This document shows, one piece after another, positions 33,608 through 42,619 of a stretch of DNA of 64,000 nucleotides (positions within the stretch are counted from its first letter, which is position 1; the number at the start of each line of letters is the position of its first letter). Origin of the DNA: Labedella gwakjiensis. Lineage in GTDB: Bacteria; Actinomycetota; Actinomycetes; Actinomycetales; Microbacteriaceae. The translations under genes were made by a program, and so were the position numbers. The stretch is from assembly GCF_003014675.1 (NCBI RefSeq), contig NZ_PYAU01000001.1, forward strand, positions 1,364,001-1,428,000. The letters run 5' to 3'. The notes beneath the pieces are model-generated. The model had not been told where the DNA came from. It did no database searches and saw nothing but the letters and a program-made list of their open reading frames with translations.

Positions 33608-35275
33608 GTGCGCACCCAGGACACCCAGACGACCGACGGCGACGACACCCGTCGCTCGTCCGCGCGACGCGCTCAGCGCGCCCCCGGCGCCCCGCGCCAC
33701 CCCTGGGGGTGGGCGGCGATCGTCGGAATCGTCGGCGCGGGCGTTTTCCTCGCCGTCGCCGAGCTGATCGCGCTCATCGTGGCGCGCAACGGCAGCCCCG
33801 TGCTCGCCCTCGGCTCGTTCGTGATCGACATCGTCCCCCAGTGGGCGAAGGAATTCGCCATCGCGACCTTCGGCGAGAACGACAAGCTCTTCCTGCTCAT
33901 CAGCCTCGGCGTCGCCATCGTGGTCGCGGCCGCGATCGGCGGCATCCTCCAGTACGTGCGCCCGCCACTCGGCATCATCCTGCTCGCGATCGCAGGCGCT
34001 GGCACCACCGTCGCGACCGTCACGCGTGCGGGCGCGACACCCCTCGCGGCTCTCCCCGGCGTGCTCGGCACGATCGCGGGCGCCGTCCTCCTGCACATCC
34101 TCGCCGCGCGCCTCCGCCGCTGGTACCGGAGCGCGCAGGAGCCCTCCCTCACGAAGGACCCGGTCGACGGAAAGACGAGCGACGACGCAAAGAACACCCC
34201 AGCGCGCCTCGACCGTCGTGGCTTCCTCCGCGTCCTCGGCATCACGAGCGCCGGAGCGATCGTCGTCGGCGTCGGGGCACGTATCGCGAACGCGGCCACC
34301 TCGTCGATCACGGCCATCCGCAACGCGGTCAACCTGCCGACCCCGTCCTCCACGGTCACCATCCCCGAGGGCGCGGAGCTCGACATCGACGGCGTCTCCG
34401 AGCTCTTCACGCCGAACGAGGACTTCTACCGCGTCGACACGGCCCTCACGGTGCCGAACGTCGACACGTCCACCTGGAGCCTCACCATCACCGGCATGGT
34501 CGACAGCCCCGTCACGTTGACGTTCGACGACATCCTCGCGATGGACCTGCGCGAGTTCGTCATCACCCTCACGTGCGTGTCCAACGAGGTCGGCGGAGGC
34601 CTCGTCGGCAATGCCCGCTGGCTCGGCATCCCGGTGCGCGAGATCCTGGCGCAGGCGTCGCCGCAGTCCGGCGCCGACATGGTCCTCAGCCGCAGCGTCG
34701 ACGGCTACACCGCGAGCACGCCGCTCGCGTCCCTCACGGACGACGGCCTCGACGCGATCCTGGCGGTCGGCATGAACGGGGAGCCCCTCCCCCTCGAGCA
34801 CGGCTTCCCCGTGCGCATGGTCGTTCCCGGCCTCTACGGTTATGTCTCCGCGACGAAGTGGCTGACCGAGTTGAAGGTCACCACCTTCGCCGAGGACGAG
34901 GCCTACTGGACGCCGCGCGGCTACAGCGCCGAGGCCCCCATCAAGCTGTCCTCGCGCATCGACACTCCGCGCACCGGCAAGGCGATCGAGGCGGGTCCTG
35001 GAAAGGTCGCCGGAATGGCCTGGGCCCAGTCGGTCGGCGTCGAGAAGGTGGAAGTGCGCATCGACGACGGCGACTGGCAGCCCGCCACGATGTCGTCCCC
35101 GATCAACGACGACACGTGGGTGCAGTGGTACATCGACTGGGAGCCCGACGCCGGCACCCACTACCTGAGCGTGCGCGCCACGGACAAGGACGGAACCCTC
35201 CAGGAGGAGGAGCGCGCCCCGATCGCGCCGAACGGTTCGAGCGGCTGGCAGCGCGTCCTCATCCAGGTGCGATGA
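33608..35275 (+). CDS. Membrane-anchored molybdopterin-dependent oxidoreductase (sulfite oxidase/YedY-like)
   Basis: The 555-residue protein has four membrane segments in residues 33-168, then an internal twin-arginine-like motif DRRGFLRVLG (Arg203-Arg204) and a fifth hydrophobic stretch. The molybdopterin domain follows from about residue 260 with the Mo-ligand Cys323 in LTCVSNEVGG, HGFPVRMVVPGLYGYVSATKWL and a C-terminal Mo-co dimerisation-type domain. The enzyme domain is predicted outside the membrane, probably placed by Tat. GTG start at 33608 with GGAGG upstream. Substrate unknown. It is not accompanied by a YedZ-like haem subunit. Confidence 0.88.
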   Translation: MRTQDTQTTDGDDTRRSSARRAQRAPGAPRHPWGWAAIVGIVGAGVFLAVAELIALIVARNGSPVLALGSFVIDIVPQWAKEFAIATFGENDKLFLLISLGVAIVVAAAIGGILQYVRPPLGIILLAIAGAGTTVATVTRAGATPLAALPGVLGTIAGAVLLHILAARLRRWYRSAQEPSLTKDPVDGKTSDDAKNTPARLDRRGFLRVLGITSAGAIVVGVGARIANAATSSITAIRNAVNLPTPSSTVTIPEGAELDIDGVSELFTPNEDFYRVDTALTVPNVDTSTWSLTITGMVDSPVTLTFDDILAMDLREFVITLTCVSNEVGGGLVGNARWLGIPVREILAQASPQSGADMVLSRSVDGYTASTPLASLTDDGLDAILAVGMNGEPLPLEHGFPVRMVVPGLYGYVSATKWLTELKVTTFAEDEAYWTPRGYSAEAPIKLSSRIDTPRTGKAIEAGPGKVAGMAWAQSVGVEKVEVRIDDGDWQPATMSSPINDDTWVQWYIDWEPDAGTHYLSVRATDKDGTLQEEERAPIAPNGSSGWQRVLIQVR

Positions 35276-35276
35276 C

Positions 35277-35344
35277 TTCCGTGGGGTGACGCCTCCGCCC
35301 GCCGTTCAACGGCGATCGGCGACACGAGGTGCCGCCCCACGGAA
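35277..35344 (+). terminator. Nested palindrome after the oxidoreductase gene
   Basis: A perfect 10-bp stem, ttccgtgggg (35277-35286) with ccccacggaa (35335-35344), encloses a second palindrome gccgttcaacggc (35301-35313). It starts two bases after the stop codon and is a likely transcript end. Confidence 0.5.
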
Positions 35345-35377
35345 GCGGACGTGGAAACGGGCTGAGAGGATGGCGGT

Positions 35378-35785
35378 GTGTCCTCCGTCGTCTCCCTCAT
35401 CCGCTCGTCCGCGCTCTCCGATGTGGCGGAGTACGCCTATGCGTCGACCGTCCCGGCCGGATCGCGCCTGATCTTCCTCGCCGGATCGTGCCCCCTCGAC
35501 GCGGACGGAAACACCGTGGCGGTCGGTGACTACGCGGGTCAAGCGGCCGCATGCGTCGCGAACCTGCGGACCGCCCTCGCGGCGGCCGACGCGACGATCG
35601 AGGACGTCGTGAGCACACGGGTCCTCGTCGCATCGACCCGGCAGCACGACCTCGTGACCGCCTGGGAGGTCGTCCGCGACGCCTTCGGCCCGCACGACGT
35701 CCCGAGCACGCTCATGGGCGTGACCGTGCTGGGCTACGACGACCAGCTCGTGGAGATCGAGGCGACGGCCGCCGTCGCGCGGTGA
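35378..35785 (+). CDS. RidA/YjgF-family protein
   Basis: The 135-residue protein fits the RidA family in length and pattern: AYASTVPAGSRLIFLAGSCPLDADG, QAAACVANLRTALAAADATIEDVVSTRVLVA and GVTVLGYDDQLVEIEATAAVAR. RidA proteins deaminate reactive imines or enamines; whether the key Arg is equivalent here is unclear because the usual IE.RVLVAST core is modified to STRVLVAS. GTG start at 35378 after GAGAGGA. Its last codons form the left copy of a 23-bp direct repeat that flanks the 8-kb cluster downstream, so the present C-terminus (VAR) may have been created by the insertion. Confidence 0.85.
   Translation: MSSVVSLIRSSALSDVAEYAYASTVPAGSRLIFLAGSCPLDADGNTVAVGDYAGQAAACVANLRTALAAADATIEDVVSTRVLVASTRQHDLVTAWEVVRDAFGPHDVPSTLMGVTVLGYDDQLVEIEATAAVAR
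35758..35780 (+). repeat. Left copy of the 23-bp direct repeat (possible attachment site)
   Basis: These 23 bases, beginning cgaggcgacggcc and ending gccgtcgcgc, recur exactly at 43856-43878. This copy encodes EATAAVA near the end of the RidA protein. The pair brackets the importer/Tm-1-like cluster with its regulator. Confidence 0.8.
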
Positions 35786-35829
35786 CCCGGCGGATCGGTC
35801 GCCGTCTCGGGCCGGCAGGGCTCGCTCGG

Positions 35830-36963
35830 TCAGGAGTACTGCGGGACCTCCACCCGTTCACCCCCGGCGAGCGCGGAGCGATGGGCGCAGATGCCCGGAG
35901 CGGTGAAGTCTGCCGCACGACGCTCATCGACGATCGGTGCGCGGCCATCCACGATGCTCGACACGAACTCGTGCACGAGGAAGGGATGCGACCCGCCGTG
36001 ATGGGCGCCCACCGAAGCGGGTGCGGGCATGCCCGGGAGATGCACGTCCGTCTCACGGACGAATCGCCGGAGCGGCTCCGGTAGACGTTCCGGGAAGTCT
36101 CGTGGTGCGAGCGATTCCTTGACGACCTGGTTGCCGCGCGACCCTGGACGCGGTCCGCTCATCCGGTACACGGTCATGTCGCCCTCGTTGTCCGGTGGCC
36201 ACTCCACGCCGAGGTGCTCCCCGTACAGCGCGAAACCCTCGACGTACGCGCGTGCCGTCTGGAAGAACGACATCGTGATGTCCGCGACGATGTCCTGGTC
36301 GCGGAGCGTGAAGAGGCCGACCTCGGTGGGGAACGGGTTATCGAAGCCACCCGTCCGTCGGGACTCGGGGAGTCGACCGGTGCCGAGGCACGTGACCGAC
36401 TCCACGGTCGTGTCGAGCAGGCCGAGCACGGGCGAGAGGGCGTGGGTGAGGTAATGCATGGGAGGGAAACCCTGCCAGTACACCGGATAGCCGTCGAGGT
36501 TCTGGATGTGGAAGCCGCGGAAAAGCGTCGGCGCCCCGAACTCCCCCCGTCGCAGCATCTCCTCGACGACGAGATACTCGCGCCCGAAGACGGCGGTCTC
36601 CATCATCATGTAGGTCGTTCCTGCGGCGTTCTTGGCGGCGATGATGCGCTCCAGATCGTCCAGGGTCGTCGCCATGGGCACGGCGCAGGCGACGTGTTTG
36701 CCTGCTTCGAGCGCGGCCACCGCCATGTCGGCATGCAGGAAGACGGGGGCGAGGATGTGAACGGCGTCGATCGCCGGATCGGCGAGCGCATCGGCGATGT
36801 CCGCGAACCCGCCTCTCAGCCCGAATCGCCCGGCGACCTCCGCTCGCCGCTGCGCGTCCGGTTCGACGAGGACGACGGTGGCGACCGCGGGGTGGCTCAG
36901 ATAGATGGGGACGAAGTCCTGCCCGAACCCCAGACCGACGACGGCGATCGTGAGGCCGCTCAT
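35830..36963 (-). CDS. Gfo/Idh/MocA-family oxidoreductase
   Basis: The 377-residue protein has a Rossmann start (LTIAVVGLGFGQDFVPIYL) and VHILAPVFLHADMAVAALEAGKHV, typical of the Gfo/Idh/MocA group that oxidises sugars or cyclitols with NAD(P). At the position of the usual EKP motif it reads ACAVPMATTL, so the canonical catalytic Lys is missing. The C-terminal half has FRGFHIQNLDGYPVYWQGFP and HHGGSHPFLVHEFV. It is the last gene of the island operon, overlapping the EthD-like gene by four bases. Substrate unknown. Confidence 0.85.
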   Translation of the reverse strand: MSGLTIAVVGLGFGQDFVPIYLSHPAVATVVLVEPDAQRRAEVAGRFGLRGGFADIADALADPAIDAVHILAPVFLHADMAVAALEAGKHVACAVPMATTLDDLERIIAAKNAAGTTYMMMETAVFGREYLVVEEMLRRGEFGAPTLFRGFHIQNLDGYPVYWQGFPPMHYLTHALSPVLGLLDTTVESVTCLGTGRLPESRRTGGFDNPFPTEVGLFTLRDQDIVADITMSFFQTARAYVEGFALYGEHLGVEWPPDNEGDMTVYRMSGPRPGSRGNQVVKESLAPRDFPERLPEPLRRFVRETDVHLPGMPAPASVGAHHGGSHPFLVHEFVSSIVDGRAPIVDERRAADFTAPGICAHRSALAGGERVEVPQYS

Positions 36964-37271
36964 GAGAGGCGCACCTCGATCTCCTCGCCCGTGAGGAAAT
37001 GCACCGGCGAGGTCACGAAGTTGTCGAGATCGGCGCTGGCGGCCATCCCCTCCGGCGATGCGAGGATCGCGGACATCGCATCGGCCGAATTCGCGTACAG
37101 CTCGGCCACGAGAATGTACGGGGTCTCCGGGGTGTCGATCCACGACAGGTTCCAGCCCGTGAGTCCCGCCATCCGTTGGGCCACGGGGATGTGGGTCGCT
37201 TCGTAGTATCGGCGGAACGCGGCGACGTCCCCGTCGGCCGGCGGGGAGTAGAGGATCGTCATCCGATACAT
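36960..37271 (-). CDS. EthD-like small dimeric alpha/beta-barrel protein
   Basis: A 103-residue protein starting MYRMTILYSPPADGDVAAFR, then YYEATHIPVAQRMAGLTGWN and ELYANSADAMSAILASPEG, which is the EthD pattern. EthD-fold proteins range from ring-cleavage helpers to small isomerases; the exact role is unknown. GGGGGC lies upstream of the ATG at 37271. It sits one base after the TIM-barrel gene, inside the operon. Confidence 0.8.
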   Translation of the reverse strand: MYRMTILYSPPADGDVAAFRRYYEATHIPVAQRMAGLTGWNLSWIDTPETPYILVAELYANSADAMSAILASPEGMAASADLDNFVTSPVHFLTGEEIEVRLS

Positions 37272-37272
37272 C

Positions 37273-38121
37273 TCACGCCCCCTGTCCGGCGCGCACCGGT
37301 AGCGCGATCCGCGTATAGCTCGACATGTGCTCGATCATCGCGGTCTCCGTCGGCAGCCGCTCCATGCTCGAGGCGCCGAGGAAACCGTCGACGCCGGGAA
37401 CGTCCCTGATGACCTCGGCGGCCTCCGTCGGACTCGCGATCGGCCCACCGTGGCAGACGATGATGACGTCCGGGTTGACCTCGCGAGCCGCCTCCATGAG
37501 TTCGCGGACCTTGATCTTCGAGTCCGCGAGGCTCAGCGCCGTCTGTGCGCCGATCATGCCGGACGTGGTGAGGCCCATGTGGGGCACGATGACGTCCGCG
37601 CCGGCTTCGGCCATCGCGACGGCCTCATCGAGGTTCGCGACGTAACTCGCTGTGAACAGATCGAGGGAACGGGCCTCGGCGATCATCTCCGCCTCCTTGT
37701 AGAACCCGAGTCCGGTCTCCTCGAGATTCGCCCGGATGATCCCCTCGAAGAGGCAGACCGTCGGGTAGTTCTGCACTCCGGAGAAACCGGCGTCCCTCAC
37801 ATCGCGGAGGAACTTCGGCATGAGTCGGAAGGGATCGGTGCCACAGACACCCGCTACGACGGGGATGTGATCGACGACGGGCAGTATCTCCGAGCCCATG
37901 TCCATGACGATCTGGTTCGCGTCGCCGTACGGCATCAGTCCGGCCATCGAACTACGACCGGCCATCCGGTACCGACCGGAGTTGTAGACGACGATGAAGT
38001 CGAGGCCCGCCTCCTCCGAGCATTTCGCGGAGAGCCCCGTCCCGGCACCGCCTCCGATGATGGGCCGCCCGTCCGCGATCTTCGCCCGCATCGAGGCGAG
38101 GATCTCTGTCCTGGTTGTCAT
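37273..38121 (-). CDS. TIM-barrel protein of the phosphoenolpyruvate hydrolase-like family
   Basis: The 282-residue protein matches the TIM-barrel that partners Tm-1-like proteins: GRPIIGGGAGTGLSAKCSEE, GLDFIVVYNSGRYRMAGRSS, LMPYGDANQIV, FSGVQNYPTVCLFEG and GADVIVPHMGLTTSGMIG, HGGPIASPTEA and FLGASSMERLP. The family is annotated as PEP hydrolase-like but few members have been tested. In plants the same two domains are fused in the Tm-1 resistance protein. The ATG overlaps the stop of the Tm-1-like gene by four bases. Confidence 0.88.
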   Translation of the reverse strand: MTTRTEILASMRAKIADGRPIIGGGAGTGLSAKCSEEAGLDFIVVYNSGRYRMAGRSSMAGLMPYGDANQIVMDMGSEILPVVDHIPVVAGVCGTDPFRLMPKFLRDVRDAGFSGVQNYPTVCLFEGIIRANLEETGLGFYKEAEMIAEARSLDLFTASYVANLDEAVAMAEAGADVIVPHMGLTTSGMIGAQTALSLADSKIKVRELMEAAREVNPDVIIVCHGGPIASPTEAAEVIRDVPGVDGFLGASSMERLPTETAMIEHMSSYTRIALPVRAGQGA

Positions 38122-39371
38122 GATGCAGTACCTTCCGTGAGGCCGAGCGCGCGGCTCAGCGTTCGTGTGACCTCCGCGGCGAACCGCGGGTCGTTGATGT
38201 GCGTGTCGAGGACGCGCAGCGGGATGTGGTCGTGGAGGTCACGCCGGAGGGCCTCGATGAGGGCCCGGTCGGCCTCGGGATCGTGGAACGGCGCACCCTC
38301 GACGGAGATCTGTGAGAACCCGGCGGCGGGGACGAGGACCTCGGTGAAGGTCTCGGCGGCGTTGAGCTTGCGCGCCAGGATCGCCCCCAGTTCCGCGCAT
38401 TCCTCCGCGTTCGTCCTCATCAGGGTGACGGCGGGGTTGTGTGCGATGAGGAGTCGACCGTCGAACTCGGACGGCACGGAGTCGCGCGCACCGAAGTTGA
38501 CCATGTCGAGCGCTCCGACGCTCACGACCTGCGGCGTGCCGGTGGCCGCGGCAGCTTCGAGGCGGCCGGGCCCCGCTGAGCAGACCCCGCCGAGGAGCTC
38601 GTCGGCGAGTTCCGTCGTGGTCAGGTCGGCGACGGCGGAGAACATCCCGGAGCGGATGAGCGCCTCGAGCGTCCGGCCACCCGTCCCGTTTGCGTGGAAC
38701 ACGTGCGTCTCGATCGACGAGGTCGCGAGCGCATCGTGTACGGCGGTCACGCACGCCGTCGTCACCCCGAACATCGACGCGGCGACGGAACGCGTGGTCA
38801 CCCCCTCGGCCGTCGTCGCTCCGGAGACCATCCCGATGCAGGCGTCGGCCGCACGGGCGAGGACCGGCACACTGATCGAGTTCAACCCGGCGATGTCGAC
38901 GACCGGGTACATCATGGTGAGGTCGCTCGTCCCGACATAGGGGCGGGTGTCACCGGCGACGATCGTCGACACGAGGATCTTCGGGATCCCGATGGGCAGC
39001 GCCTCGCAGATCCGGCCCATCACGTAGCCGGCGTTGGAGCCTCCCAGCACGATGACGGCCGCGACCTCCCCCGCATCGAACAGACGATGGATCTCGGCGG
39101 CGGCTCCGGACGCCATCACCACCATGGCGTCGTTGCGATCACCACGGGACGCGATGTCGACGAGTGGTGAGCCACCGGCTGACGCGACGGCGCACCTGTC
39201 GATATCGGCGTGCATCCCCGGGGTACCGAGGACTCCGAAGTCGAGGACAGTGCTCGCGATGCCGGATGCGGCGAGCCGGTCGCGGACGAACGCGTATTCG
39301 TCGGACTTCGTATCGAGAGCCCCCGCGAGAACGACCCGGGCGTGCGCCGAGACCACCGTGCCCCGCGTCAT
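38118..39371 (-). CDS. Tm-1-like ATP-binding domain protein (UPF0261)
   Basis: The 417-residue protein shows the UPF0261 features: VVLAGALDTKSDEYAFVRDRL, VLDFGVLG, VIVLGGSNAGYVM, GIPKILVSTIVAGDTRPYVGTSDLTMMYPVVDIAGLNSI and VFHANGTGGRTLEALI. This domain binds nucleotide in tomato Tm-1. In bacteria it is found with the TIM-barrel gene as here and with sugar-transport genes, suggesting a catabolic reaction, not antiviral action. Start and stop overlap both neighbours. Confidence 0.9.
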   Translation of the reverse strand: MTRGTVVSAHARVVLAGALDTKSDEYAFVRDRLAASGIASTVLDFGVLGTPGMHADIDRCAVASAGGSPLVDIASRGDRNDAMVVMASGAAAEIHRLFDAGEVAAVIVLGGSNAGYVMGRICEALPIGIPKILVSTIVAGDTRPYVGTSDLTMMYPVVDIAGLNSISVPVLARAADACIGMVSGATTAEGVTTRSVAASMFGVTTACVTAVHDALATSSIETHVFHANGTGGRTLEALIRSGMFSAVADLTTTELADELLGGVCSAGPGRLEAAAATGTPQVVSVGALDMVNFGARDSVPSEFDGRLLIAHNPAVTLMRTNAEECAELGAILARKLNAAETFTEVLVPAAGFSQISVEGAPFHDPEADRALIEALRRDLHDHIPLRVLDTHINDPRFAAEVTRTLSRALGLTEGTAS

Positions 39372-40195
39372 TTGACCGCTCCGAGGGACAACCCGCTGAT
39401 GAGTCGCTTCTGCGTGAACACGAACAGGACGAGAAGCGGGAGCGACGTGAGGACCGCGAGCGCCATGAGCGAGTTCCAGTTCGAGGCGTATGTGGTGTTC
39501 TGTTGGGCGAGGAGTCCGCTCACGGGGAGGACGGTCCCTTCCGGCAGGAAGTTGATGGCGTAGACGAATTCGCCCCACGCCGAGATGAAGATGACGCTCA
39601 AGACGGTGAAGATGCCGTTCGTGAGCATGGGCACCGTGATGAGGCGGAACGACTGGAACATGCTCGCTCCGTCGATCTCGGCCGCTTCGTAGAGCGCTGG
39701 AGGGATGGACAGGACGAACGGTCGCATCAGCATCACGGCGAACGGCAGCAGCAGAGCGATGTCGGCGAGGATGAGGCCAGGGAGCGTTCCGAGGATGCCC
39801 CAGCCGGCGAGGACGCTGTACAGCGGGATGACCGTCATGGGTTGCGGCACCATCTGCAGCACGAGGAGGGCGGCGAGGACCACGGCGATCACCCGGGCCC
39901 AGCCGTCGCTGATTCGACGGGCGAGGGCGAAGGCCGCGGGGACGGCGAGCGCGAGCACGACAGCGGTGACGATGAGGCCGATCTGGAGCGACGTCACGAT
40001 CGCACCGAGACCCGAACCGATGACGTTCGCGTACGTGTCGAGCGTGGGCGCGAAGAGTATCGCGTTGGGGTCCCGGAGGACCTGGGTGTTCGTCTTGAGC
40101 GAGGTGATGACGATCCAGAGGAGCGGAAGCAGGTAGGCGAGACCGAGCACGACGGCCAGGACGCCGAAGAGGCGCTTGATGCCCGAGGTGATCAT
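39368..40195 (-). CDS. Carbohydrate ABC transporter permease, MalG type (island)
   Basis: A 275-residue permease with six membrane segments and the EAA-loop YEAAEIDGASMFQSFRLITVPML. The N-terminal segment GVLAVVLGLAYLLPLLWIVITSLK and LVLQMVPQPMTVIPLY are MalG-like. It is coupled by ATGA overlap to the permease upstream and to the Tm-1-like gene downstream. Confidence 0.92.
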   Translation of the reverse strand: MITSGIKRLFGVLAVVLGLAYLLPLLWIVITSLKTNTQVLRDPNAILFAPTLDTYANVIGSGLGAIVTSLQIGLIVTAVVLALAVPAAFALARRISDGWARVIAVVLAALLVLQMVPQPMTVIPLYSVLAGWGILGTLPGLILADIALLLPFAVMLMRPFVLSIPPALYEAAEIDGASMFQSFRLITVPMLTNGIFTVLSVIFISAWGEFVYAINFLPEGTVLPVSGLLAQQNTTYASNWNSLMALAVLTSLPLLVLFVFTQKRLISGLSLGAVK

Positions 40196-41127
40196 TCGGA
40201 CACCTCCGATCGGATGCTGCGCACGTAGGGGATGGCGATGAGGACGACGAAGAGCATCGAGACGACCGCCACCGTGGCCCCCGTGCTCATCTCGAAGTTC
40301 ATGAACGCCGAGTTGTACGACTGCACCGGGAGGGTGTTCGTGGCTGTACCCGGTCCGCCCTTCGTGAGCACGTAGAAGAAGTCGAAGCTCTTGAAGGCGT
40401 AGAGGACGGTCAGGATCGCGAGGATCCAGAGCGTCGGCCGGAGGAGGGGGAGGACGATCTGGAACCTCGTGCGCCAATAGCCTGCTCCGTCGATCGCGGC
40501 CGCCTCGATGACCTCGGCGGGGATCGCGAGTAGCCCCCCACGGAGGATCAGCGTGGAGAACGGGAGGGAGGCCCACGCGACCACGCCGGCGACCGCCCAG
40601 AGGGCGAGTGACGGCGAGCTCAGCCAGGAGACGGGTTCGACGCCGACGAGACCGATCAGCCCGTTGACGGCGCCGGAGTCGTCGAGGAGGAACTTCCAGA
40701 CGCTTCCGCTGACGATCGGGGGAAGCGCCCACACGAACACCATGATGCCGAGGACCAGATTCGTGACCCGACCCCCGACGGCGAGGATCGACGCGGCGAG
40801 GAACCCGAGCACGAGGTTCGACGCCAGAAGGACGGCGGCCACGAGGGACGTGCGAAGCGCCGACTGCCACACCTCGGATCCCGACAGGACCTCCGCGAAG
40901 TTCTGGAGTCCGATGAAGTCCCACTCCCCGACGATGTTGGTCGGGCCGACGTCGCTCACCGACATGCGGAGGAGCACGAACATCGGGTAGACGGCGAATC
41001 CGATGAGGATCGCGGCCGCGGGGAGGAGGTAGACGGCGGGGAGGCGTGCGAATCGCCGCCGCTGCCGCGGGGCGGGGCGCTGTCGGGTCAGTCGCTCCGC
41101 CCCTGCTCGTGTGACGGTGGCGGTCAT
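40192..41127 (-). CDS. Carbohydrate ABC transporter permease, MalF type (island)
   Basis: A 311-residue permease: basic N-terminus (RLTRQRPAPRQRRRFAR), first membrane segment LPAVYLLPAAAILIGFAVYP, EAA-loop IEAAAIDGAGYWRTRFQIVLPLL and the conserved TKGGPGTATNTLPV. It partners the MalG-type protein. No ATPase is encoded in the island. Confidence 0.92.
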   Translation of the reverse strand: MTATVTRAGAERLTRQRPAPRQRRRFARLPAVYLLPAAAILIGFAVYPMFVLLRMSVSDVGPTNIVGEWDFIGLQNFAEVLSGSEVWQSALRTSLVAAVLLASNLVLGFLAASILAVGGRVTNLVLGIMVFVWALPPIVSGSVWKFLLDDSGAVNGLIGLVGVEPVSWLSSPSLALWAVAGVVAWASLPFSTLILRGGLLAIPAEVIEAAAIDGAGYWRTRFQIVLPLLRPTLWILAILTVLYAFKSFDFFYVLTKGGPGTATNTLPVQSYNSAFMNFEMSTGATVAVVSMLFVVLIAIPYVRSIRSEVSE

Positions 41128-42389
41128 CAGCAGTCCCCGCCCCCTTCCTCGGCTGCCGAGGCGATGTCGGAGATGGCACTCTCGGCGCCCTGCTCCCCCG
41201 TCGACTGCCCGGAGATCACGGCGCTCACGGCCTTGCCGAGGGCGGTCTGCATCTCCGCGGTGTTCTCGTTGTTCGGCCAGGTCGCCGGGTCGCTCGCCGC
41301 CGCGACGAAGGGCTGCACGAACTCGTCGTCGGCGAGGGCCGGCAGATCAGCGGAGTCGGCACGGATGGGGATGGATCCGGCGGACTGGAAGAGCTTCTCG
41401 GACGCGTCCGGCGTCAGAATGGCCTCCTCGAGGAACTTCCACGCGAGATCCGGGTTCTCGGACTGCGCGCCGATGGCGAAGCCCTCCCCTCCCGGGAACA
41501 CCTGGCTCTTGCCGCCGTCCGGGGCCGGGTACTGGGCGGTGCCGTACGAGAAGCCGGCGTCTGCGACGTTCCCGAGCTGCCAGTTGCCGTTGAAGGCGAA
41601 CGCGTACTTGCCGGTCACGAACTGCTGCCACGAGGCGTTCTGGTCCCAGGTGGCTGCCGACAGAGGGATGTAGCCCGCGTCGGACCACGCGTCCAGTCGC
41701 TCGAAGGCCGCGGTCACCTTGCTGCCCTCGAAGTTGCAGTAGTCGACCCCCTCGCCGAGAAGCTGGGGGGCGAACAGCCACGCCCCCTCGACGGAGGGCG
41801 CCCCGCTCAGGGCGAGACCTTCGTGAGTCCCATCGGCCGTCACCGTCTCGAGTGCGCTCTCCATCTCGCTCAGCGTGGTGGGGGGCTCGATCCCGTATTC
41901 GGCGAGGATGTCCTCGTTGTAGTACATCCCGAGGAGGTTCGTAGCGGGGAGGAGGTTGTAGACCTTCCCGTCGCTCTGCCAGACCGCGCCATCGGGGAAC
42001 TGGTCGCTATCGGCGTAGTCCTCCCAATACGGCGTGAGATCGGCCATGACCTTCCCGGCGACGAGGGTCGGGAAGTCGACGACGATGTTGTTGATGAAGA
42101 GGTCGGGTGTGGTCCCCGTGGCAACCGAGGCGAGGAGCTTCTGGTCCTGCTGATCGCCGACGGTCTCGACGAGGTTGATGTCGATGTCGGGGTTGGCGTC
42201 TTCGAATTCGGACACCTGACCCTCGAGCCAGGTCTTCTGGGCTCCCTGGTAGTAGGACCAGAACGTGAGCGTGGTCTTCCCGTCGGAATCGCCGGACGGG
42301 TTCGACGAGATCGCGCATCCCGTCAGGGGCAGGAGCGCGACCGCTCCGATCGCGATGGCGGCTTTCGTTCGCCGTGCGGAGTTCTTCAT
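41127..42389 (-). CDS. Sugar-binding lipoprotein of the island ABC importer
   Basis: A 420-residue family 1 solute-binding protein with lipobox LLPLTGC (Cys25), TTLTFWSYYQGAQKTWLEGQ at the start of the mature domain, and FVTGKYAFAFNGNWQLGN and EGFAIGAQSENPDLAWKFLEEA in the C-lobe. It is the first gene of the island operon, and its stop shares a base with the first permease start. Ligand not predictable from sequence. Confidence 0.92.
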   Translation of the reverse strand: MKNSARRTKAAIAIGAVALLPLTGCAISSNPSGDSDGKTTLTFWSYYQGAQKTWLEGQVSEFEDANPDIDINLVETVGDQQDQKLLASVATGTTPDLFINNIVVDFPTLVAGKVMADLTPYWEDYADSDQFPDGAVWQSDGKVYNLLPATNLLGMYYNEDILAEYGIEPPTTLSEMESALETVTADGTHEGLALSGAPSVEGAWLFAPQLLGEGVDYCNFEGSKVTAAFERLDAWSDAGYIPLSAATWDQNASWQQFVTGKYAFAFNGNWQLGNVADAGFSYGTAQYPAPDGGKSQVFPGGEGFAIGAQSENPDLAWKFLEEAILTPDASEKLFQSAGSIPIRADSADLPALADDEFVQPFVAAASDPATWPNNENTAEMQTALGKAVSAVISGQSTGEQGAESAISDIASAAEEGGGDC

Positions 42390-42495
42390 CAGGGCGTCAT
42401 TGCTCCTTCACTCGGGATCCGACGCGCACCGCGACGATCGAGAGCCGTCGGCGATGACGCGTGCCGCCGGGTCGGACCCGGGCGGATTGTGATGA

Positions 42496-42552
42496 GCGTA
42501 AGACGCTTTATGTTGGCTGTCAACGAAAAGATGATCTATTCTGAATGAATAG
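42496..42552. promoter_or_regulatory. Divergent promoter/operator region of the island
   Basis: The 230-bp gap between the binding-protein gene and the divergent ROK gene contains an AT-rich stretch with dyads: GCGTaagACGC (42496-42506), GTTGgctgtCAAC (around 42513-42525) and CTATTC-tgaat-GAATAG (42536-42541 and 42547-42552). The last, 6-5-6, is the best candidate for a ROK-regulator site. Confidence 0.5.
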
Positions 42553-42619
42553 ACGCCTCCTTCCGATGATTCGGGCATAATCCAAGGGACACTCCGAGAC
42601 GCCGACCAGGAAGGGAGCC

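Noticed and set aside
38118-39371. Antiviral (Tm-1-like) defence gene
   Set aside because: The similarity to tomato Tm-1 is to a widespread metabolic domain, and its operon is a sugar-import and catabolism unit, so a defence role is not supported.
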